Shown here piece after piece: positions 19,339 to 28,639 of a DNA stretch of 64,000 bases. Source of the stretch: Roseomonas marmotae (lineage in GTDB: Bacteria; Pseudomonadota; Alphaproteobacteria; Acetobacterales; Acetobacteraceae); assembly GCF_017654485.1 (NCBI RefSeq), contig NZ_CP061091.1, forward strand, positions 2,114,501-2,178,500, written 5' to 3'. Below the pieces are notes generated by a model. It was not told the origin of the DNA and searched no databases. It saw only the letters and a list, made by a program, of their open reading frames with translations. A program made the position numbers and the translations under genes. Positions within the stretch are counted from its first letter, which is position 1. Each line of letters begins with the position of its first letter.

Positions 19339-19815
19339 ATGAATCCGGCCGAGACCCCCATCGCCATCGGCGCCGACCATGCCGGCGTCGCCCTCAAGGA
19401 CAGCCTGCGCGCGGCGCTCGAAGCCGCGGGCCACCCGGTCCGCGACTTCGGTACCCATGGCGACGGCAGCGTCGACTACCCGGACTTCGCCCATCAGGTG
19501 GCGCAGTCCGTGACCAAGGGCGACGCCGCCTTCGGCGTTCTGGTCTGCGGCACGGGCATCGGCATGTCCATCGCCGCCAACCGCCACCCGGGCATCCGCG
19601 CCGTGGTCGTGCACAACACCACCGAGGCCCGCCTGACCCGGGCCCATAACGATGCCAATATCGCCTGCTTCGGCGCCCGCACCACGGGGCCGGAAGTGGT
19701 GCTGGACAGCCTCGCAGCCTTCCTGAGCACGCCCTACGAGGGTGGGCGCCACGCGCGCCGGGTTGCCAAGATCAACCTTCCCGACGCTGCTTCTTCCACG
19801 GGCCAGGAGGCCTGA
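19339..19815 (+). CDS. rpiB: Ribose-5-phosphate isomerase B
   Basis: A 158-residue cytoplasmic isomerase that interconverts ribose-5-phosphate and ribulose-5-phosphate. Family motifs are [11 protein letters not shown] at the N-terminus, the catalytic cysteine in [16 protein letters not shown], and [20 protein letters not shown] at 19339 follows a GGAGG site; an open frame reaching back to 19174 adds unconserved residues. glyA follows after 4 nt, an arrangement frequent in Alphaproteobacteria. It also lies upstream of the riboflavin genes, and ribulose-5-phosphate is the substrate of the RibB reaction. Confidence 0.96.
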   Translation: MNPAETPIAIGADHAGVALKDSLRAALEAAGHPVRDFGTHGDGSVDYPDFAHQVAQSVTKGDAAFGVLVCGTGIGMSIAANRHPGIRAVVVHNTTEARLTRAHNDANIACFGARTTGPEVVLDSLAAFLSTPYEGGRHARRVAKINLPDAASSTGQEA

Positions 19816-19819
19816 GCCG

Positions 19820-21124
19820 ATGAACGACCTCTCTCCCCTGGCTGGCGTCAGCCGCTTCTTCTCCGCTCCGCTTTCGGCGGCCGATCCGCAGATCCTGGAG
19901 GCCATCGGGCAGGAGCTGGTGCGGCAGCAGGACGGCATCGAGCTGATCGCCAGCGAGAACATCGTCTCCCGCGCCGTGCTGGAAGCCCAGGGCTCAGTCC
20001 TGACCAATAAATATGCCGAGGGCTATCCGGGCCGCCGCTACTACGGCGGCTGCGAGTATGTGGACGTGGTCGAGACGCTGGCGATCGAGCGCGCCAAGCA
20101 GCTCTTCGGCGTGAACTTCGTCAATGTGCAGCCGCATAGCGGCGCCCAGGCCAATCAGGCCGTCTTCTTCGCCCTGATGCAGCCGGGCGATACTTTCATG
20201 GGCCTGGATCTGGCCGCCGGCGGCCACCTGACCCATGGCTCCGCCGCCAACCAGTCCGGCAAGTGGTTCAAGGTCGCGCCCTACACGGTGCGGCAGGAAG
20301 ACCAGATGATCGATATGGACGAGGTCGCCCGCATCGCGCGCGAATCCCGCCCCAAGGTCATCGTGGCCGGTGGTTCCGCCTATTCCCGCGCCTGGGATTT
20401 CGCCCGCTTCCGCCAGATCGCCGATGAGGTCGGCGCCTATTTCATGGTGGACATGGCGCATTTCGCCGGCCTCGTGGCCGGCGGCGCGCATGAGAGCCCG
20501 GTGCCGCACGCCCATATCGTCACCACCACCACGCACAAGACCCTGCGGGGCCCGCGCGGCGGCATGATCATGACGAATGACGAGGCGCTGGCGAAGAAGA
20601 TCAACAGCGCCGTCTTCCCTGGCCTGCAGGGCGGGCCGCTGATGCATGTGATCGCCGCCAAGGCCGTTGCCTTCGCGGAGGCGCTGCGCCCCGAGTTCCG
20701 CGTCTATGCCCGGCAGGTGGTGGCCAATGCCAAGGCCCTGGCCGAGGAGCTGAAGGCCCAGGGCGCCGGCATCGTCACCGGCGGCACCGACAACCACCTG
20801 ATGCTGGTGGACCTGCGGCCGATGAACCTGACCGGCAAGGCCGCCGAGGCCGCGCTGGGCCGCGCCCACCTGACCTGCAACAAGAACGCCATTCCCTTCG
20901 ACCCGGCGAAGCCGGCGGTCACCTCCGGCATCCGGCTCGGCAGCCCCGCCGGCACGACCCGCGGGCTGGGCGAGGCGGAGTTCCGCGAGATCGGCCGCCT
21001 GATCGGGCAGGTGCTGAAGGGCCTGGCCCAGGCCAATGCGCCGGAAGCCAACGAGGCGGTGGAAAAGGCGGTCGGGCAGCAGGTGCTCGATCTCTGCGCC
21101 CGCTTCCCGATCTACAAGGCCTGA
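19820..21124 (+). CDS. glyA: Serine hydroxymethyltransferase
   Basis: A 434-residue PLP enzyme that interconverts serine and glycine and charges tetrahydrofolate with a one-carbon unit. It shows [20 protein letters not shown], the [13 protein letters not shown] stretch, and PLP lysine in [15 protein letters not shown]. The length and C-terminus are normal. It starts 4 nt after rpiB. No glycine riboswitch can be placed in front of it because there is no untranslated space. nrdR follows after 24 nt, as in many Alphaproteobacteria. Confidence 0.97.
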   Translation: MNDLSPLAGVSRFFSAPLSAADPQILEAIGQELVRQQDGIELIASENIVSRAVLEAQGSVLTNKYAEGYPGRRYYGGCEYVDVVETLAIERAKQLFGVNFVNVQPHSGAQANQAVFFALMQPGDTFMGLDLAAGGHLTHGSAANQSGKWFKVAPYTVRQEDQMIDMDEVARIARESRPKVIVAGGSAYSRAWDFARFRQIADEVGAYFMVDMAHFAGLVAGGAHESPVPHAHIVTTTTHKTLRGPRGGMIMTNDEALAKKINSAVFPGLQGGPLMHVIAAKAVAFAEALRPEFRVYARQVVANAKALAEELKAQGAGIVTGGTDNHLMLVDLRPMNLTGKAAEAALGRAHLTCNKNAIPFDPAKPAVTSGIRLGSPAGTTRGLGEAEFREIGRLIGQVLKGLAQANAPEANEAVEKAVGQQVLDLCARFPIYKA

Positions 21125-21148
21125 GGCGGCGGGAAGGGGACGGGGGAA

Positions 21149-21619
21149 ATGCGCTGTCCCTTCTGCGGCAGCGAGGATACGCAAGTGAAGGACAGCCGCC
21201 CGGCCGATGACGGGGCGTCCATCCGTCGCCGTCGGTCCTGCCCCTCCTGCGGCGCCCGCTTCACTACCTTCGAACGCGTGACATTGCGCGAGCTGACGGT
21301 GGTGAAGTCGGACAACCGCCGCGTGCCCTTCGACCGGGAGAAGCTGGCCCGCTCCATCCGCGTGGCCCTGCGGAAGCGGCCGGTCGACGAGGACCGGGTG
21401 GAACGCATCGTCAACGGCATCCAGCGCCGCCTGGAAGCTGAGGGCGAGAGCGAGATCGCCAGTCGCGCCATCGGTGAAATGGTGATGGAGACGTTGAAGG
21501 AACTGGACCCCGTCGCTTATGTCCGCTTCGCCTCCGTCTACCGCAATTTTCGTGAGGCCAAGGACTTCCAGGCATTCCTGGGGGCCCTCGGCAAGTCCAC
21601 AGACCCCGATAACGGCTGA
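21149..21619 (+). CDS. nrdR: Transcriptional repressor NrdR
   Basis: A 156-residue repressor of ribonucleotide reductase genes. A zinc ribbon is formed by C3-C6 (MRCPFC) and C31-C34 (CPSC). An ATP-cone domain follows ([20 protein letters not shown], about residues 49-139), which senses ATP and dATP. ATG at 21149 is preceded by GGGGGAA. No nrd genes are in this window. Position between glyA and the rib genes is conserved in Alphaproteobacteria. Confidence 0.97.
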   Translation: MRCPFCGSEDTQVKDSRPADDGASIRRRRSCPSCGARFTTFERVTLRELTVVKSDNRRVPFDREKLARSIRVALRKRPVDEDRVERIVNGIQRRLEAEGESEIASRAIGEMVMETLKELDPVAYVRFASVYRNFREAKDFQAFLGALGKSTDPDNG

Positions 21620-21625
21620 GAACAC

Positions 21626-22228
21626 GTGGTGAATTTCGCATTTCCGGCGGTGCCTCTCCCGCGCGTCGCCGGCCGCATCGCGGCTTTTCATTCGGACGGG
21701 GCTTTCGCTATCCGCCCGGCGACGCTGGCTGACCGCCCGGCGCTGGCGACGCTCTCCGCCGCTGCCTATGCACAGGGGCTGGCGGCGCTGCTGCCCCCCG
21801 AGCTGCGCCAGCGGGCCGATGCGGCGCGCTTCAACTGCTTCTTCGCCAGCACCCCCGGTCCGCTGCTGCTGGCCGAGGCCGGCGGCGTGTCGCTCGGCTG
21901 TGCCCTGGCTGTCCTGCCGACCGACAGTGATCCGCCGGCCCGGCTGCTGGGCCTCTGGGTCGCGCCAAGCGCCATGGGCCAGGGCGCTGGCTCGGCCCTG
22001 CTGAGGGCGATGGAAACGCATCTGGCGAGCCACGGCGCCTCCCGCCTGCGGGTGCGGGTGCCGAGCGGCCAGCTGCGCGCCCTGGGGCTGTTCCGCCGTC
22101 GTGGCTATGTGCTGCAGGACGCGGGCCTGCGGCCGGAACCGGTGCTGGAGGCCATGCTGCGCCACAGCGTGCTGGCCAAACCGCTGTCCACGCCCATGGC
22201 CACCCCTCCGGCTCCGCTCGCGGCCTGA
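21626..22228 (+). CDS. GNAT family N-acetyltransferase
   Basis: A 200-residue protein with one acetyltransferase fold. After about 25 leader residues comes FAIRPATLADRPALATL. The acetyl-CoA binding loop (motif A) is LGLWVAPSAMGQGAGSALL, and LGLFRRRGYVLQ forms the last conserved segment. The start is GTG at 21626 or 21629, only 6 nt after nrdR, and ribD begins 1 nt after its stop, so it is inside the operon. The acceptor is unknown. Its position raises the possibility of a role near flavin or one-carbon metabolism, but nothing in the sequence shows it. Confidence 0.85.
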   Translation: MVNFAFPAVPLPRVAGRIAAFHSDGAFAIRPATLADRPALATLSAAAYAQGLAALLPPELRQRADAARFNCFFASTPGPLLLAEAGGVSLGCALAVLPTDSDPPARLLGLWVAPSAMGQGAGSALLRAMETHLASHGASRLRVRVPSGQLRALGLFRRRGYVLQDAGLRPEPVLEAMLRHSVLAKPLSTPMATPPAPLAA

Positions 22229-22229
22229 G

Positions 22230-23345
22230 ATGGACGCCGCCTCACGACATCGGGTGGAGGACGAGGCGCATATGCGCGCGGCCTTGTCACTGGCGGCGCG
22301 TGGCCTCGGCAATACTTGGCCGAACCCGGCGGTGGGCTGCGTCATCGTGCGGGACGGCGTGGTGGTCGGGCGCGGCTGGACCGCCCCCGGCGGCCGCCCC
22401 CATGCCGAGACAGAAGCCCTGCGCCGCGCGGGCGAGGCCGCCCGTGGCGCCACCGCCTATGTGACCCTGGAGCCCTGCTGCCACTGGGGCCGTACGCCGC
22501 CCTGCACGGATGCGCTGATCGCGGCCGGCGTCGCCCGCGTCGTGGTGGCGCTGCGCGACCCCGATCCGCGCGTCGATGGCCGTGGCCTGCGCCTGCTGCA
22601 GGATGCCGGCATCGCCGTTGAGGCCGGGGTGCTGGAGGCTGAAGCTGCCGCCCTGGCCGCCGGCTTCATCAAGCGTGTCTCGGCCGGGCTGCCCCTGGTG
22701 ACGCTGAAGCTGGCCAGCACGTTGGATGGCCGTATCGCCACCCGTACGGGGGAGAGCCGCTGGATCACTGGCCCCCAGGCGCGCCGCGCCGTGCATGCGC
22801 TGCGGGCGCGGCATGATGCCGTGCTGGTCGGCAGCGGCACGCTGCTGGCGGACGACCCTGATCTGCGCTGCCGCCTGCCAGGCGCCGCCCCTACGCCGAC
22901 GGTCCGCGTGGTGGCCGATGCGCGGCTGCGCACGCCGCCCACCGCGCGGCTGTTCGACCATCCCGCGCCGGTCTGGATCGCCACGCGGCCCGGCCAGCCG
23001 GATGATGCCCTGGCGGCGCTGCGTGCCCGCGGGGCCGAGATCGTCGAGCTGCCGGCGGCGGAATCCGGCGCCGGGCTGGACCTGCCCGCCCTGCTGCGCG
23101 CCCTGGCCGTACGCGGCGTCACCCGCGTCTTCGCGGAGGGCGGCGCGGCGCTGGCTGCCGGGCTGCTGCGCGCGGGGCTGGTGGACCGGCTGGCCTGGTT
23201 CCATGCTCCCGCCGTCATGGGCGCGGATGGACGGCCGGCCGCAGACGCGCTTCCGCTGGACATGCTCTCCGCCATGCCCAGATTCCGCCGGGTCTCCGCC
23301 GCCGCGCTGGGTCCCGACCTGCTCAGCGAATTCGAGGCTGCCTGA
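22230..23345 (+). CDS. ribD: Bifunctional pyrimidine deaminase/reductase RibD
   Basis: A 371-residue cytoplasmic enzyme for two steps of riboflavin synthesis: deamination of the pyrimidine and NADPH reduction of its ribosyl chain. The N-terminal zinc deaminase has H58 and E60 in PHAETEAL, and C83 and C92 in EPCCHWGRTPPC. The reductase domain (about 150-370) shows LKLASTLDGRIAT, SRWITGPQARRAVHALRA and FAEGGAALA. ATG at 22230 follows the acetyltransferase stop by 1 nt; the open frame upstream to 22101 is out-of-frame reading of that gene. Confidence 0.96.
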   Translation: MDAASRHRVEDEAHMRAALSLAARGLGNTWPNPAVGCVIVRDGVVVGRGWTAPGGRPHAETEALRRAGEAARGATAYVTLEPCCHWGRTPPCTDALIAAGVARVVVALRDPDPRVDGRGLRLLQDAGIAVEAGVLEAEAAALAAGFIKRVSAGLPLVTLKLASTLDGRIATRTGESRWITGPQARRAVHALRARHDAVLVGSGTLLADDPDLRCRLPGAAPTPTVRVVADARLRTPPTARLFDHPAPVWIATRPGQPDDALAALRARGAEIVELPAAESGAGLDLPALLRALAVRGVTRVFAEGGAALAAGLLRAGLVDRLAWFHAPAVMGADGRPAADALPLDMLSAMPRFRRVSAAALGPDLLSEFEAA

Positions 23346-23348
23346 AGA

Positions 23349-23951
23349 ATGTTCACCGGCATCATCACCGCCATCGGCGTCGTCGCCGCCATCGACCCTA
23401 TCGGGGAAGGTCAGGACATGCGCCTGGCCATCGAGACGCCTCAGGGCTGGCTGAAGGGGGCGGAGATCGGCGCTTCCATCGCCTGTTCCGGCTGCTGCCT
23501 GACGGTGGTGACGCTGGAGGAAGACCGTTTCACGGCCGATGTCTCGGCCGAGAGCCTCTCCAAGACCTCTCTGGGTAGCTGGAAGCCCGGCTCGCGCATC
23601 AATCTGGAGCGCGCGCTGAAGATGGGCGACGAGATGGGCGGCCATGTCGTCTCCGGCCATGTCGACGGGATGGCCGAGGTGCTGTCCGGCACGCCGGAGA
23701 ATGGCTCCACCCGCTGGCGCTTCCAGCTGCCGGAGGGGCTGGCGCGCTTCGTGGCGCCCAAGGGCTCCGTGACGGTGGACGGCGTCTCGCTGACGGTGAA
23801 TGAGGTGGAGGGCGCCAGCTTCGGGGTGAATGTCATCCCCCACACCACCTCCGTCACCACCCTCGGGGAACTGGCGCCGGGCCGGCGCGTGAATATCGAG
23901 ATCGACATGCTGGCGCGCTACGTCGCCCGGCTGCGGGAGTTCAACTCATGA
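23349..23951 (+). CDS. ribE: Riboflavin synthase alpha chain
   Basis: A 200-residue enzyme that dismutates two 6,7-dimethyl-8-ribityllumazine molecules into riboflavin. It begins with the family signature MFTGIITAIG. Two lumazine-binding repeats are visible: one with IACSGCCLTVV in the N-terminal half, the other with GSVTVDGVSLTVN in the C-terminal half. It starts 3 nt after ribD and overlaps the ribB-like gene by 4 nt (ATGA). Confidence 0.96.
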   Translation: MFTGIITAIGVVAAIDPIGEGQDMRLAIETPQGWLKGAEIGASIACSGCCLTVVTLEEDRFTADVSAESLSKTSLGSWKPGSRINLERALKMGDEMGGHVVSGHVDGMAEVLSGTPENGSTRWRFQLPEGLARFVAPKGSVTVDGVSLTVNEVEGASFGVNVIPHTTSVTTLGELAPGRRVNIEIDMLARYVARLREFNS

Positions 23952-25093
23952 GCATCGCCACCCACCAGACCTCCTACCAGCAGTTTCTCAGTCCCACCGA
24001 GGAGCTGCTGGAGGAGGCACGGCGCGGCCGCATGTTCATCCTGGTCGATGACGAGGACCGGGAAAACGAGGGCGACCTGGTCATCCCCGCCCAGTTCGCG
24101 ACGCCGGATGCCATCAACTTCATGGCCCGCTTCGCCCGTGGCCTGATCTGCCTGGCCATGACGCGCAACCGGGTGGAGCAGCTGGGCCTGCCGCTGATGG
24201 CCCAGGCCAATGGCACCCGGCACCAGACCGCCTTCACCGTCTCGATCGAGGCGCGGGAAGGGGTGACCACCGGCATTTCCGCCGCCGACCGCGCCCGCAC
24301 CATCGCGGTCGCCGTCAATCCGGAGACCAAGCGGGAGGATATCGTCACCCCCGGCCATGTCTTCCCGCTGGTGGCGCGGGAGGGCGGCACGCTGGTCCGC
24401 GCCGGGCATACCGAGGCGGCAGTGGATTTCGCCCGCATGGCCGGGCTGAACCCGGCCGGCGTGATCTGCGAGATCATGAACGAGGACGGCACCATGGCGC
24501 GGCTGCCGGACCTGGTGTCCTTCGCGCAGCACCATGGCCTGAAGCTCGGCACCATCGCCGACCTCATCGCGCACCGCCGCCGCACGGAGCGGCTGGTGAA
24601 GCGCGTCGAGGAAGGCCGGATGCCGGACCCCCATGGCCAGGGCGAGTGGCGGCTGATCGTCTATGCCAATACCCTGGACTACGGGGAGCATGTGGCGCTG
24701 GTGAAGGGCGACCTCTCCCGCCCCGGCCCGACGCTGGTGCGGATGCATGCCGTGAACGTGCTGCAGGACATCATCGGCATGAAGGGCCCGCATGACCTGC
24801 AGCGCTCGATGGCCGAGATCTCGGCCGCCGGACGCGGCGCGGTGGTGATCATCCGCGACATCAAGCCCACCGCGATCTCCGAGCGCGTCCGCGCCGGGCG
24901 CGACCGCACGGCGCCGCCGGAGCTGCGGGACTACGGCATCGGCGCGCAGATCCTGGCCGATCTGGGCGTGAAGGAGATGATCCTCCTCTCCAACCACCCC
25001 AAGGCCATCGTCGGGCTGGAGGGTTACGGTCTGGCCGTGCTGGAAACCCGCCCCATTGACGGTGGCGCCGAGAACGAGGAAGGCGCGGCATGA
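23948..25093 (+). CDS. ribB: 3,4-dihydroxy-2-butanone-4-phosphate synthase fused to a degenerate GTP cyclohydrolase II domain (RibBX type)
   Basis: A 381-residue fusion. Residues 15-215 form a DHBP synthase, which makes the four-carbon riboflavin precursor from ribulose-5-phosphate. The acidic metal motif [10 protein letters not shown] (34-43), the [10 protein letters not shown] segment (91-100) and the AGHTEA loop (152-157) are intact. Residues 230-370 resemble GTP cyclohydrolase II ([30 protein letters not shown]). However, the zinc site is gone: the usual S-E-C reads A-V-N near 268-270 and the R-C-D-C stretch reads K-G-P-H near 279-282. The RQEGRG-type motif reads RDIKPT. The C-terminal half is therefore unlikely to open GTP, matching the RibBX class known in Proteobacteria. 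A separate ribA should exist elsewhere. Confidence 0.92.
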   Translation: MSIATHQTSYQQFLSPTEELLEEARRGRMFILVDDEDRENEGDLVIPAQFATPDAINFMARFARGLICLAMTRNRVEQLGLPLMAQANGTRHQTAFTVSIEAREGVTTGISAADRARTIAVAVNPETKREDIVTPGHVFPLVAREGGTLVRAGHTEAAVDFARMAGLNPAGVICEIMNEDGTMARLPDLVSFAQHHGLKLGTIADLIAHRRRTERLVKRVEEGRMPDPHGQGEWRLIVYANTLDYGEHVALVKGDLSRPGPTLVRMHAVNVLQDIIGMKGPHDLQRSMAEISAAGRGAVVIIRDIKPTAISERVRAGRDRTAPPELRDYGIGAQILADLGVKEMILLSNHPKAIVGLEGYGLAVLETRPIDGGAENEEGAA

Positions 25094-25572
25094 GCACCGT
25101 CGACGCGCCCGAGCGCAGCACCCCCGCCATTCCCGGCCCCGCGCCGCGCATCCTGCTGATCCAGGCCCCCTATTACGAGGGCGTGGTCTCCGGCATGCGC
25201 CGGGGCGCCGAGAAGATGCTGACGGAAGCGGGCTGCCACCTGGAGGTGGTGGACGTGGCCGGTGCTTACGAGCTGCCGGCGGCGCTGCGGATGGCGCTGA
25301 AGGTCGCCCCCGGCTGGGACGGCTTCCTGCTGCACGGCTGCGTCGTGAAGGGCGAGACCGACCACTACCAGTTCATCTGCGAGGCGGTCTGCCAGGGCGT
25401 CATGGATATCAGCGGCGAGACTGGCGTGCCGCTGGGCTTCGGGCTGCTGACGGTAGAAAGCCTGGACCAGGCCGAGGCCCGCAGCGCCGACGACCGCCAC
25501 AACAAAGGCGGGGAGGCGGCCTTTGCGCTGTTGACCCAGATCGCGCTGGCGCGCAGATGGGGCATCAAATGA
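25090..25572 (+). CDS. ribH: 6,7-dimethyl-8-ribityllumazine synthase
   Basis: A 160-residue subunit of the icosahedral or decameric lumazine synthase. It condenses the pyrimidine made by RibD with the RibB product. Typical motifs are VVDVAGAYELPAAL, the LLHGCVVKGETDHYQFIC stretch with the catalytic histidine, and FGLLTVESLDQA followed by the NKGGEAA motif. The start overlaps the ribB-like gene by 4 nt, and its stop overlaps nusB by 4 nt. The first 15 residues are a variable arm. Confidence 0.96.
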   Translation: MSTVDAPERSTPAIPGPAPRILLIQAPYYEGVVSGMRRGAEKMLTEAGCHLEVVDVAGAYELPAALRMALKVAPGWDGFLLHGCVVKGETDHYQFICEAVCQGVMDISGETGVPLGFGLLTVESLDQAEARSADDRHNKGGEAAFALLTQIALARRWGIK

Positions 25573-26072
25573 ATACCCCTGCCCAGAAGAAGTCCCGCCC
25601 GGCGCCACCGCCGGGCCGGCCGCGCACCGGCGCGCGCGTCGCCGCCATCCAGGCCCTGTTTCAGAGCGACCAGAGCGGCGAGAGCCCCGAGGCGGTCATC
25701 GACCAGTTCGTCCGCCACCGCCTCGGCCCCGATGGCGGCGGGTTCGAGGATGGGCGCGTGCCCACGGTCGACGTGCCGCTCTTCACCCGGATCGTTCGTG
25801 GCGTGGCAGGGCAGGCGGAGACGCTGGACGGCGTCATCGCCGGCCATCTGGCGCGGGACTGGACAGTGGCCCGGCTGGACCCGGTGCTGCGCGCCCTGCT
25901 GCGCGCGGCAGCCTATGAATTCTCCTCGGCCGCGGAGCCGCCGGCGCGCGTCGTCATCAACGAATACATGGACATCGCCCACGGCTTCTTCGGGGGTGAG
26001 GAGCCGCGCTTCGCCAATGGCGTGCTGGACGCCCTGGCCCGCCACCTGCGCGGGGCGGAGTTCCAGCGCTAG
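25569..26072 (+). CDS. nusB: Transcription antitermination factor NusB
   Basis: A 167-residue all-helical RNA-binding protein that joins NusE/S10 on boxA RNA in rRNA antitermination. It shows RTGARVAAIQALFQSDQSGE near residue 20, RLDPVLRALLRAAAYEF in the middle and the VVINEYMDIAHGFFGGEEPRFANGVLD signature in the C-terminal half. ATG at 25569 overlaps the ribH stop (ATGA). The Pro-rich N-terminal 18 residues are variable. The ribH-nusB-thiL order is conserved in many Proteobacteria. Confidence 0.96.
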   Translation: MNTPAQKKSRPAPPPGRPRTGARVAAIQALFQSDQSGESPEAVIDQFVRHRLGPDGGGFEDGRVPTVDVPLFTRIVRGVAGQAETLDGVIAGHLARDWTVARLDPVLRALLRAAAYEFSSAAEPPARVVINEYMDIAHGFFGGEEPRFANGVLDALARHLRGAEFQR

Positions 26073-26129
26073 GGTGCAAGCCCGAACCGGGCTGGCAGAA
26101 GGGCGTTTTCGTGCCATGAACGGCGCCCG

Positions 26130-27098
26130 ATGACCCTGCCGCCCGAATTCGCCCTGATCGCCCGCCATTTCCGCCCGCTCGCCGGCCCTGGCGCGCTCGA
26201 TCTCTCGGACGATGCCGCTGTGCTGGCCCCGCCGCCGGGACGGGAGATGGTGCTGGCCGCCGATGCCATGGTCTCCGGCGTGCATTTCCTGCCGGACGAC
26301 CCGCCGGAAACCATCGGCCGCAAGCTGCTCCGTACCAATCTTTCCGACCTCGCCGCCATGGGCGCGGCGCCCCTGGGCTATCTGCTGACCACCATCCTGC
26401 CGCGCGGGATCACGCCCGGCTGGCTGGAAGGCTTCGCCGCCGGGCTGGCCGAGGATCAGAAGGAATTCGGGGTCGTCCTGCTGGGCGGCGACACCACCTC
26501 CACCCCCGGGCCCATCTCGCTCTCCCTGACCATCCTCGGCCATGTGGCGCCCGGGCAGGCCATCCGCCGGGTGGGAGCAGGGCCCGGGCAGGATGTCTGG
26601 GTTTCCGGCACTATCGGCGATGGCGCGCTGGGCCTGGCGGTGCTGCTGGGAGAGGTGCCGGGCGGGGCGACGGGCCATCTCGCCGGCCGTTACCGCCTGC
26701 CGCGCCCGCGCCTGGCGCTCGGGCAGGCACTGGTGGGGCTGGCGACCGCTGCAATGGATGTCTCGGACGGGCTGGTGCAGGATCTCGGCCATCTCTGCCG
26801 CGCTTCCGGTTGCGGTGCCGAGATCGGGGCCGGCCGCGTGCCGCTCTCGGCCGAGGCGGCGGCGCTGCTGGCGGACCGGCCGGCCCTTCTGCCGCGCGTA
26901 CTGACCGGTGGCGACGACTACGAGCTTCTCTTCGCCGCCCCGCCCGAGGCAGCGGCTGAGATCGAGGCCCGCGCCGCCGCCTGTGGCGTAGCGGTGACGC
27001 GGATCGGCCGCTTCCTGACCGGTGAGCCTGAGGTGGTGGTGCGGGATGCGGAAGGGGGCGTGCTTCCCATCCATCATGGCGGATGGAGCCATTTCTGA
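26130..27098 (+). CDS. thiL: Thiamine-monophosphate kinase
   Basis: A 322-residue enzyme that phosphorylates thiamine monophosphate to thiamine diphosphate. It has the PurM/ThiL fold with metal-binding LSDDAAVLAPPPG near residue 25, MVLAADAMVSGVHF, the LRTNLSDLAAMGA helix and DVSDGLVQDLGHL in the C-terminal half. The GGDDYELLFA motif is present. It lies 57 nt after nusB and ends the rpiB-to-thiL run just before a strong hairpin. No TPP riboswitch is visible ahead of it. Confidence 0.95.
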   Translation: MTLPPEFALIARHFRPLAGPGALDLSDDAAVLAPPPGREMVLAADAMVSGVHFLPDDPPETIGRKLLRTNLSDLAAMGAAPLGYLLTTILPRGITPGWLEGFAAGLAEDQKEFGVVLLGGDTTSTPGPISLSLTILGHVAPGQAIRRVGAGPGQDVWVSGTIGDGALGLAVLLGEVPGGATGHLAGRYRLPRPRLALGQALVGLATAAMDVSDGLVQDLGHLCRASGCGAEIGAGRVPLSAEAAALLADRPALLPRVLTGGDDYELLFAAPPEAAAEIEARAAACGVAVTRIGRFLTGEPEVVVRDAEGGVLPIHHGGWSHF

Positions 27099-27112
27099 CC
27101 GCATCGCGGTCT

Positions 27113-27143
27113 GCCGCCGCCAGCCCTGATGGCTGACGGCGGC
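27113..27143. terminator. Bidirectional terminator between thiL and MFS gene
   Basis: A long hairpin: GCCGCCG and CAGCC pair with GGCTG and CGGCGGC around a 5-nt loop, 12 pairs with one internal mismatch. It starts 14 nt after the thiL stop and 8 nt after the stop of the convergent MFS gene, so it can serve both. Confidence 0.65.
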
Positions 27144-27151
27144 GCCGGCCT

Positions 27152-28363
27152 TCAGGAGGCCGGCTGCAACCGGGCGGCTCGCGTTACCCAGAGCGTGGCG
27201 GCGGCGACCAGAAGCGGCGGGATGGAGACCCAGCAGACCATCTCCCAACCGTAGCTGTTCAGCAGCCCGCCCGAGGCGAAGGAGCCGACCACCATCAGGC
27301 CGAAGACCAGGAAGTCGTTCAGGCCCTGCACCTTGGTCCGTTCCTCTGGGCGGTGGCATTCGACCACCATGGCGGAAGCGCCGACGAAGCCGAAATTCCA
27401 GCCGAGGCCGAGCAGGATCAGGGAAAACCAGAAGTGGCCGACGGTCAGCCCCGTCAGGCCTACCGCCGCCGCGGAGGCGAGCAGAAGGAGGCCGGCGAGC
27501 ACGACGCGGGGGGCGCCGAAGCGCGCGATGATGCGCCCGGTGAAGAAGGACGGGCCGTACATCGCGATGACATGCCATTGCAGGCCCAGGTTGGCGTCAT
27601 CCTGTGACAGGCCGCAGAGCCGCATCGCCAGCGGCGCGGAGGTCATGACAAAGTTCATGACGAGGTAGGAGACCGCGCCGACCATCACGGCGCTGACGAA
27701 GCGTGGCTCACGCGCGATGAGGCCGAGGGGGCGGCCACTGCCGCTCTCGCTGGCCTTCGGCCTGGGGAGGCGGACGCCGAGCAGCACCAGCGCGCAGAGC
27801 ACGGCCACCCCGGCCTGGATGAGGTAGGTCGCCGCGAAGAGATAGGGCGGCCACAGATACATCGTATGGGTGACGAGCTGTGGCCCAAGGATGCCCGCAA
27901 AGACACCGCCCGCCATGACCGCGGAGATCGCCCGCGCCCGGCGCTCCGGCGGGGCGCAGTCGGCGGCGGCGAAGCGGAAGCTCAGCACCACGGCCGCATA
28001 GGCGCCGCCGAAGAAGGTGGCCGCGCAGAACAGCCAGAAGGAGCCCAGCAGCACCGCCAGCGCGCCGAGCAGGCCGACGGTCACACCGAAGGCCGTGCCG
28101 AGCAGGAATGCCGCCCGGCGGCCAAAGCGGTGCGCGACAAACCCCGCGGGCAGGGTGCAGGTGGCCATCCCCACCACGAAGATCGTGATGGGAAGGGTGG
28201 CCAGCGCCTTATCGGGCGCCAGCGTGTTCCCGATGACGGAACCCGTGGCATAGATGACGGTGGCATTGGCTCCGGCCAGGGCCTGGGCGATGGCGAGGCG
28301 CGCGACGTTTCCCCGCTCATTCACCAGGTCATCTGGCGGAGCGGTTTTGGCTTCCTTGGTCAT
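27152..28363 (-). CDS. MFS transporter
   Basis: A 403-residue inner-membrane protein with about twelve hydrophobic segments. The MFS loop 2-3 motif is GFVAHRFGRRAAFLLG, and the second-half equivalent reads GRIIARFGAPRVVLAG. The N-terminal tail of about 20 residues is charged. It resembles uncharacterised drug or metabolite exporters; no substrate can be assigned. The gene follows the small-protein cluster on the same strand after a 79-nt gap. It converges on thiL across a shared hairpin. Confidence 0.85.
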   Translation of the reverse strand: MTKEAKTAPPDDLVNERGNVARLAIAQALAGANATVIYATGSVIGNTLAPDKALATLPITIFVVGMATCTLPAGFVAHRFGRRAAFLLGTAFGVTVGLLGALAVLLGSFWLFCAATFFGGAYAAVVLSFRFAAADCAPPERRARAISAVMAGGVFAGILGPQLVTHTMYLWPPYLFAATYLIQAGVAVLCALVLLGVRLPRPKASESGSGRPLGLIAREPRFVSAVMVGAVSYLVMNFVMTSAPLAMRLCGLSQDDANLGLQWHVIAMYGPSFFTGRIIARFGAPRVVLAGLLLLASAAAVGLTGLTVGHFWFSLILLGLGWNFGFVGASAMVVECHRPEERTKVQGLNDFLVFGLMVVGSFASGGLLNSYGWEMVCWVSIPPLLVAAATLWVTRAARLQPAS

Positions 28364-28442
28364 GCCGCCTTATAGGCGCTTTTCCGATTCCCGGCCCAGG
28401 GCTGTGGAATTTTCCGGAAGGAGCAAAGGCTCCTGGGGCGTG

Positions 28443-28628
28443 TCAGCCACCGGCTTTCCTCTGCGGCTCCGATGCGCCTCCGGGCGGGGGGTCTCCGCCC
28501 AGTTCCTCAAGCTTCTTCTTCACCGCCCGATCCTCCTCGGTGAGAGGAGCGGGCTGTTGCACCGCGACCCCCTCCGGCACGGAGTCGCCGGGGTCATGAG
28601 CCATGGCGGGGTCGATCCCGTCCTGCAT
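28443..28628 (-). CDS. Small hydrophilic protein of unknown function (61 aa)
   Basis: A 61-residue acidic protein rich in Pro, Glu and Gly, without membrane segment or signal. The central segment LTEEDRAVKKKLEELGG is predicted helical. I do not recognise a family. Evidence that it is real is a near-perfect ribosome site, AAGGAGGGAC, ending 2 nt ahead of the ATG, and its place 11 nt downstream of the DUF2171 gene. It is the last of four small genes in a row. Confidence 0.6.
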   Translation of the reverse strand: MQDGIDPAMAHDPGDSVPEGVAVQQPAPLTEEDRAVKKKLEELGGDPPPGGASEPQRKAGG

Positions 28629-28639
28629 GCGTCCCTCCT

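Noticed and set aside
19994..22453. An 819-codon minus-strand open frame
   Set aside because: It is antisense to glyA, nrdR, the acetyltransferase and ribD, has low-complexity composition typical of high-GC shadows, and has no family features.
22226..23348. FMN riboswitch in the riboflavin operon
   Set aside because: The rib genes abut or overlap; there is no leader region where an RFN element could fit ahead of ribD, ribE or the ribB-like gene.
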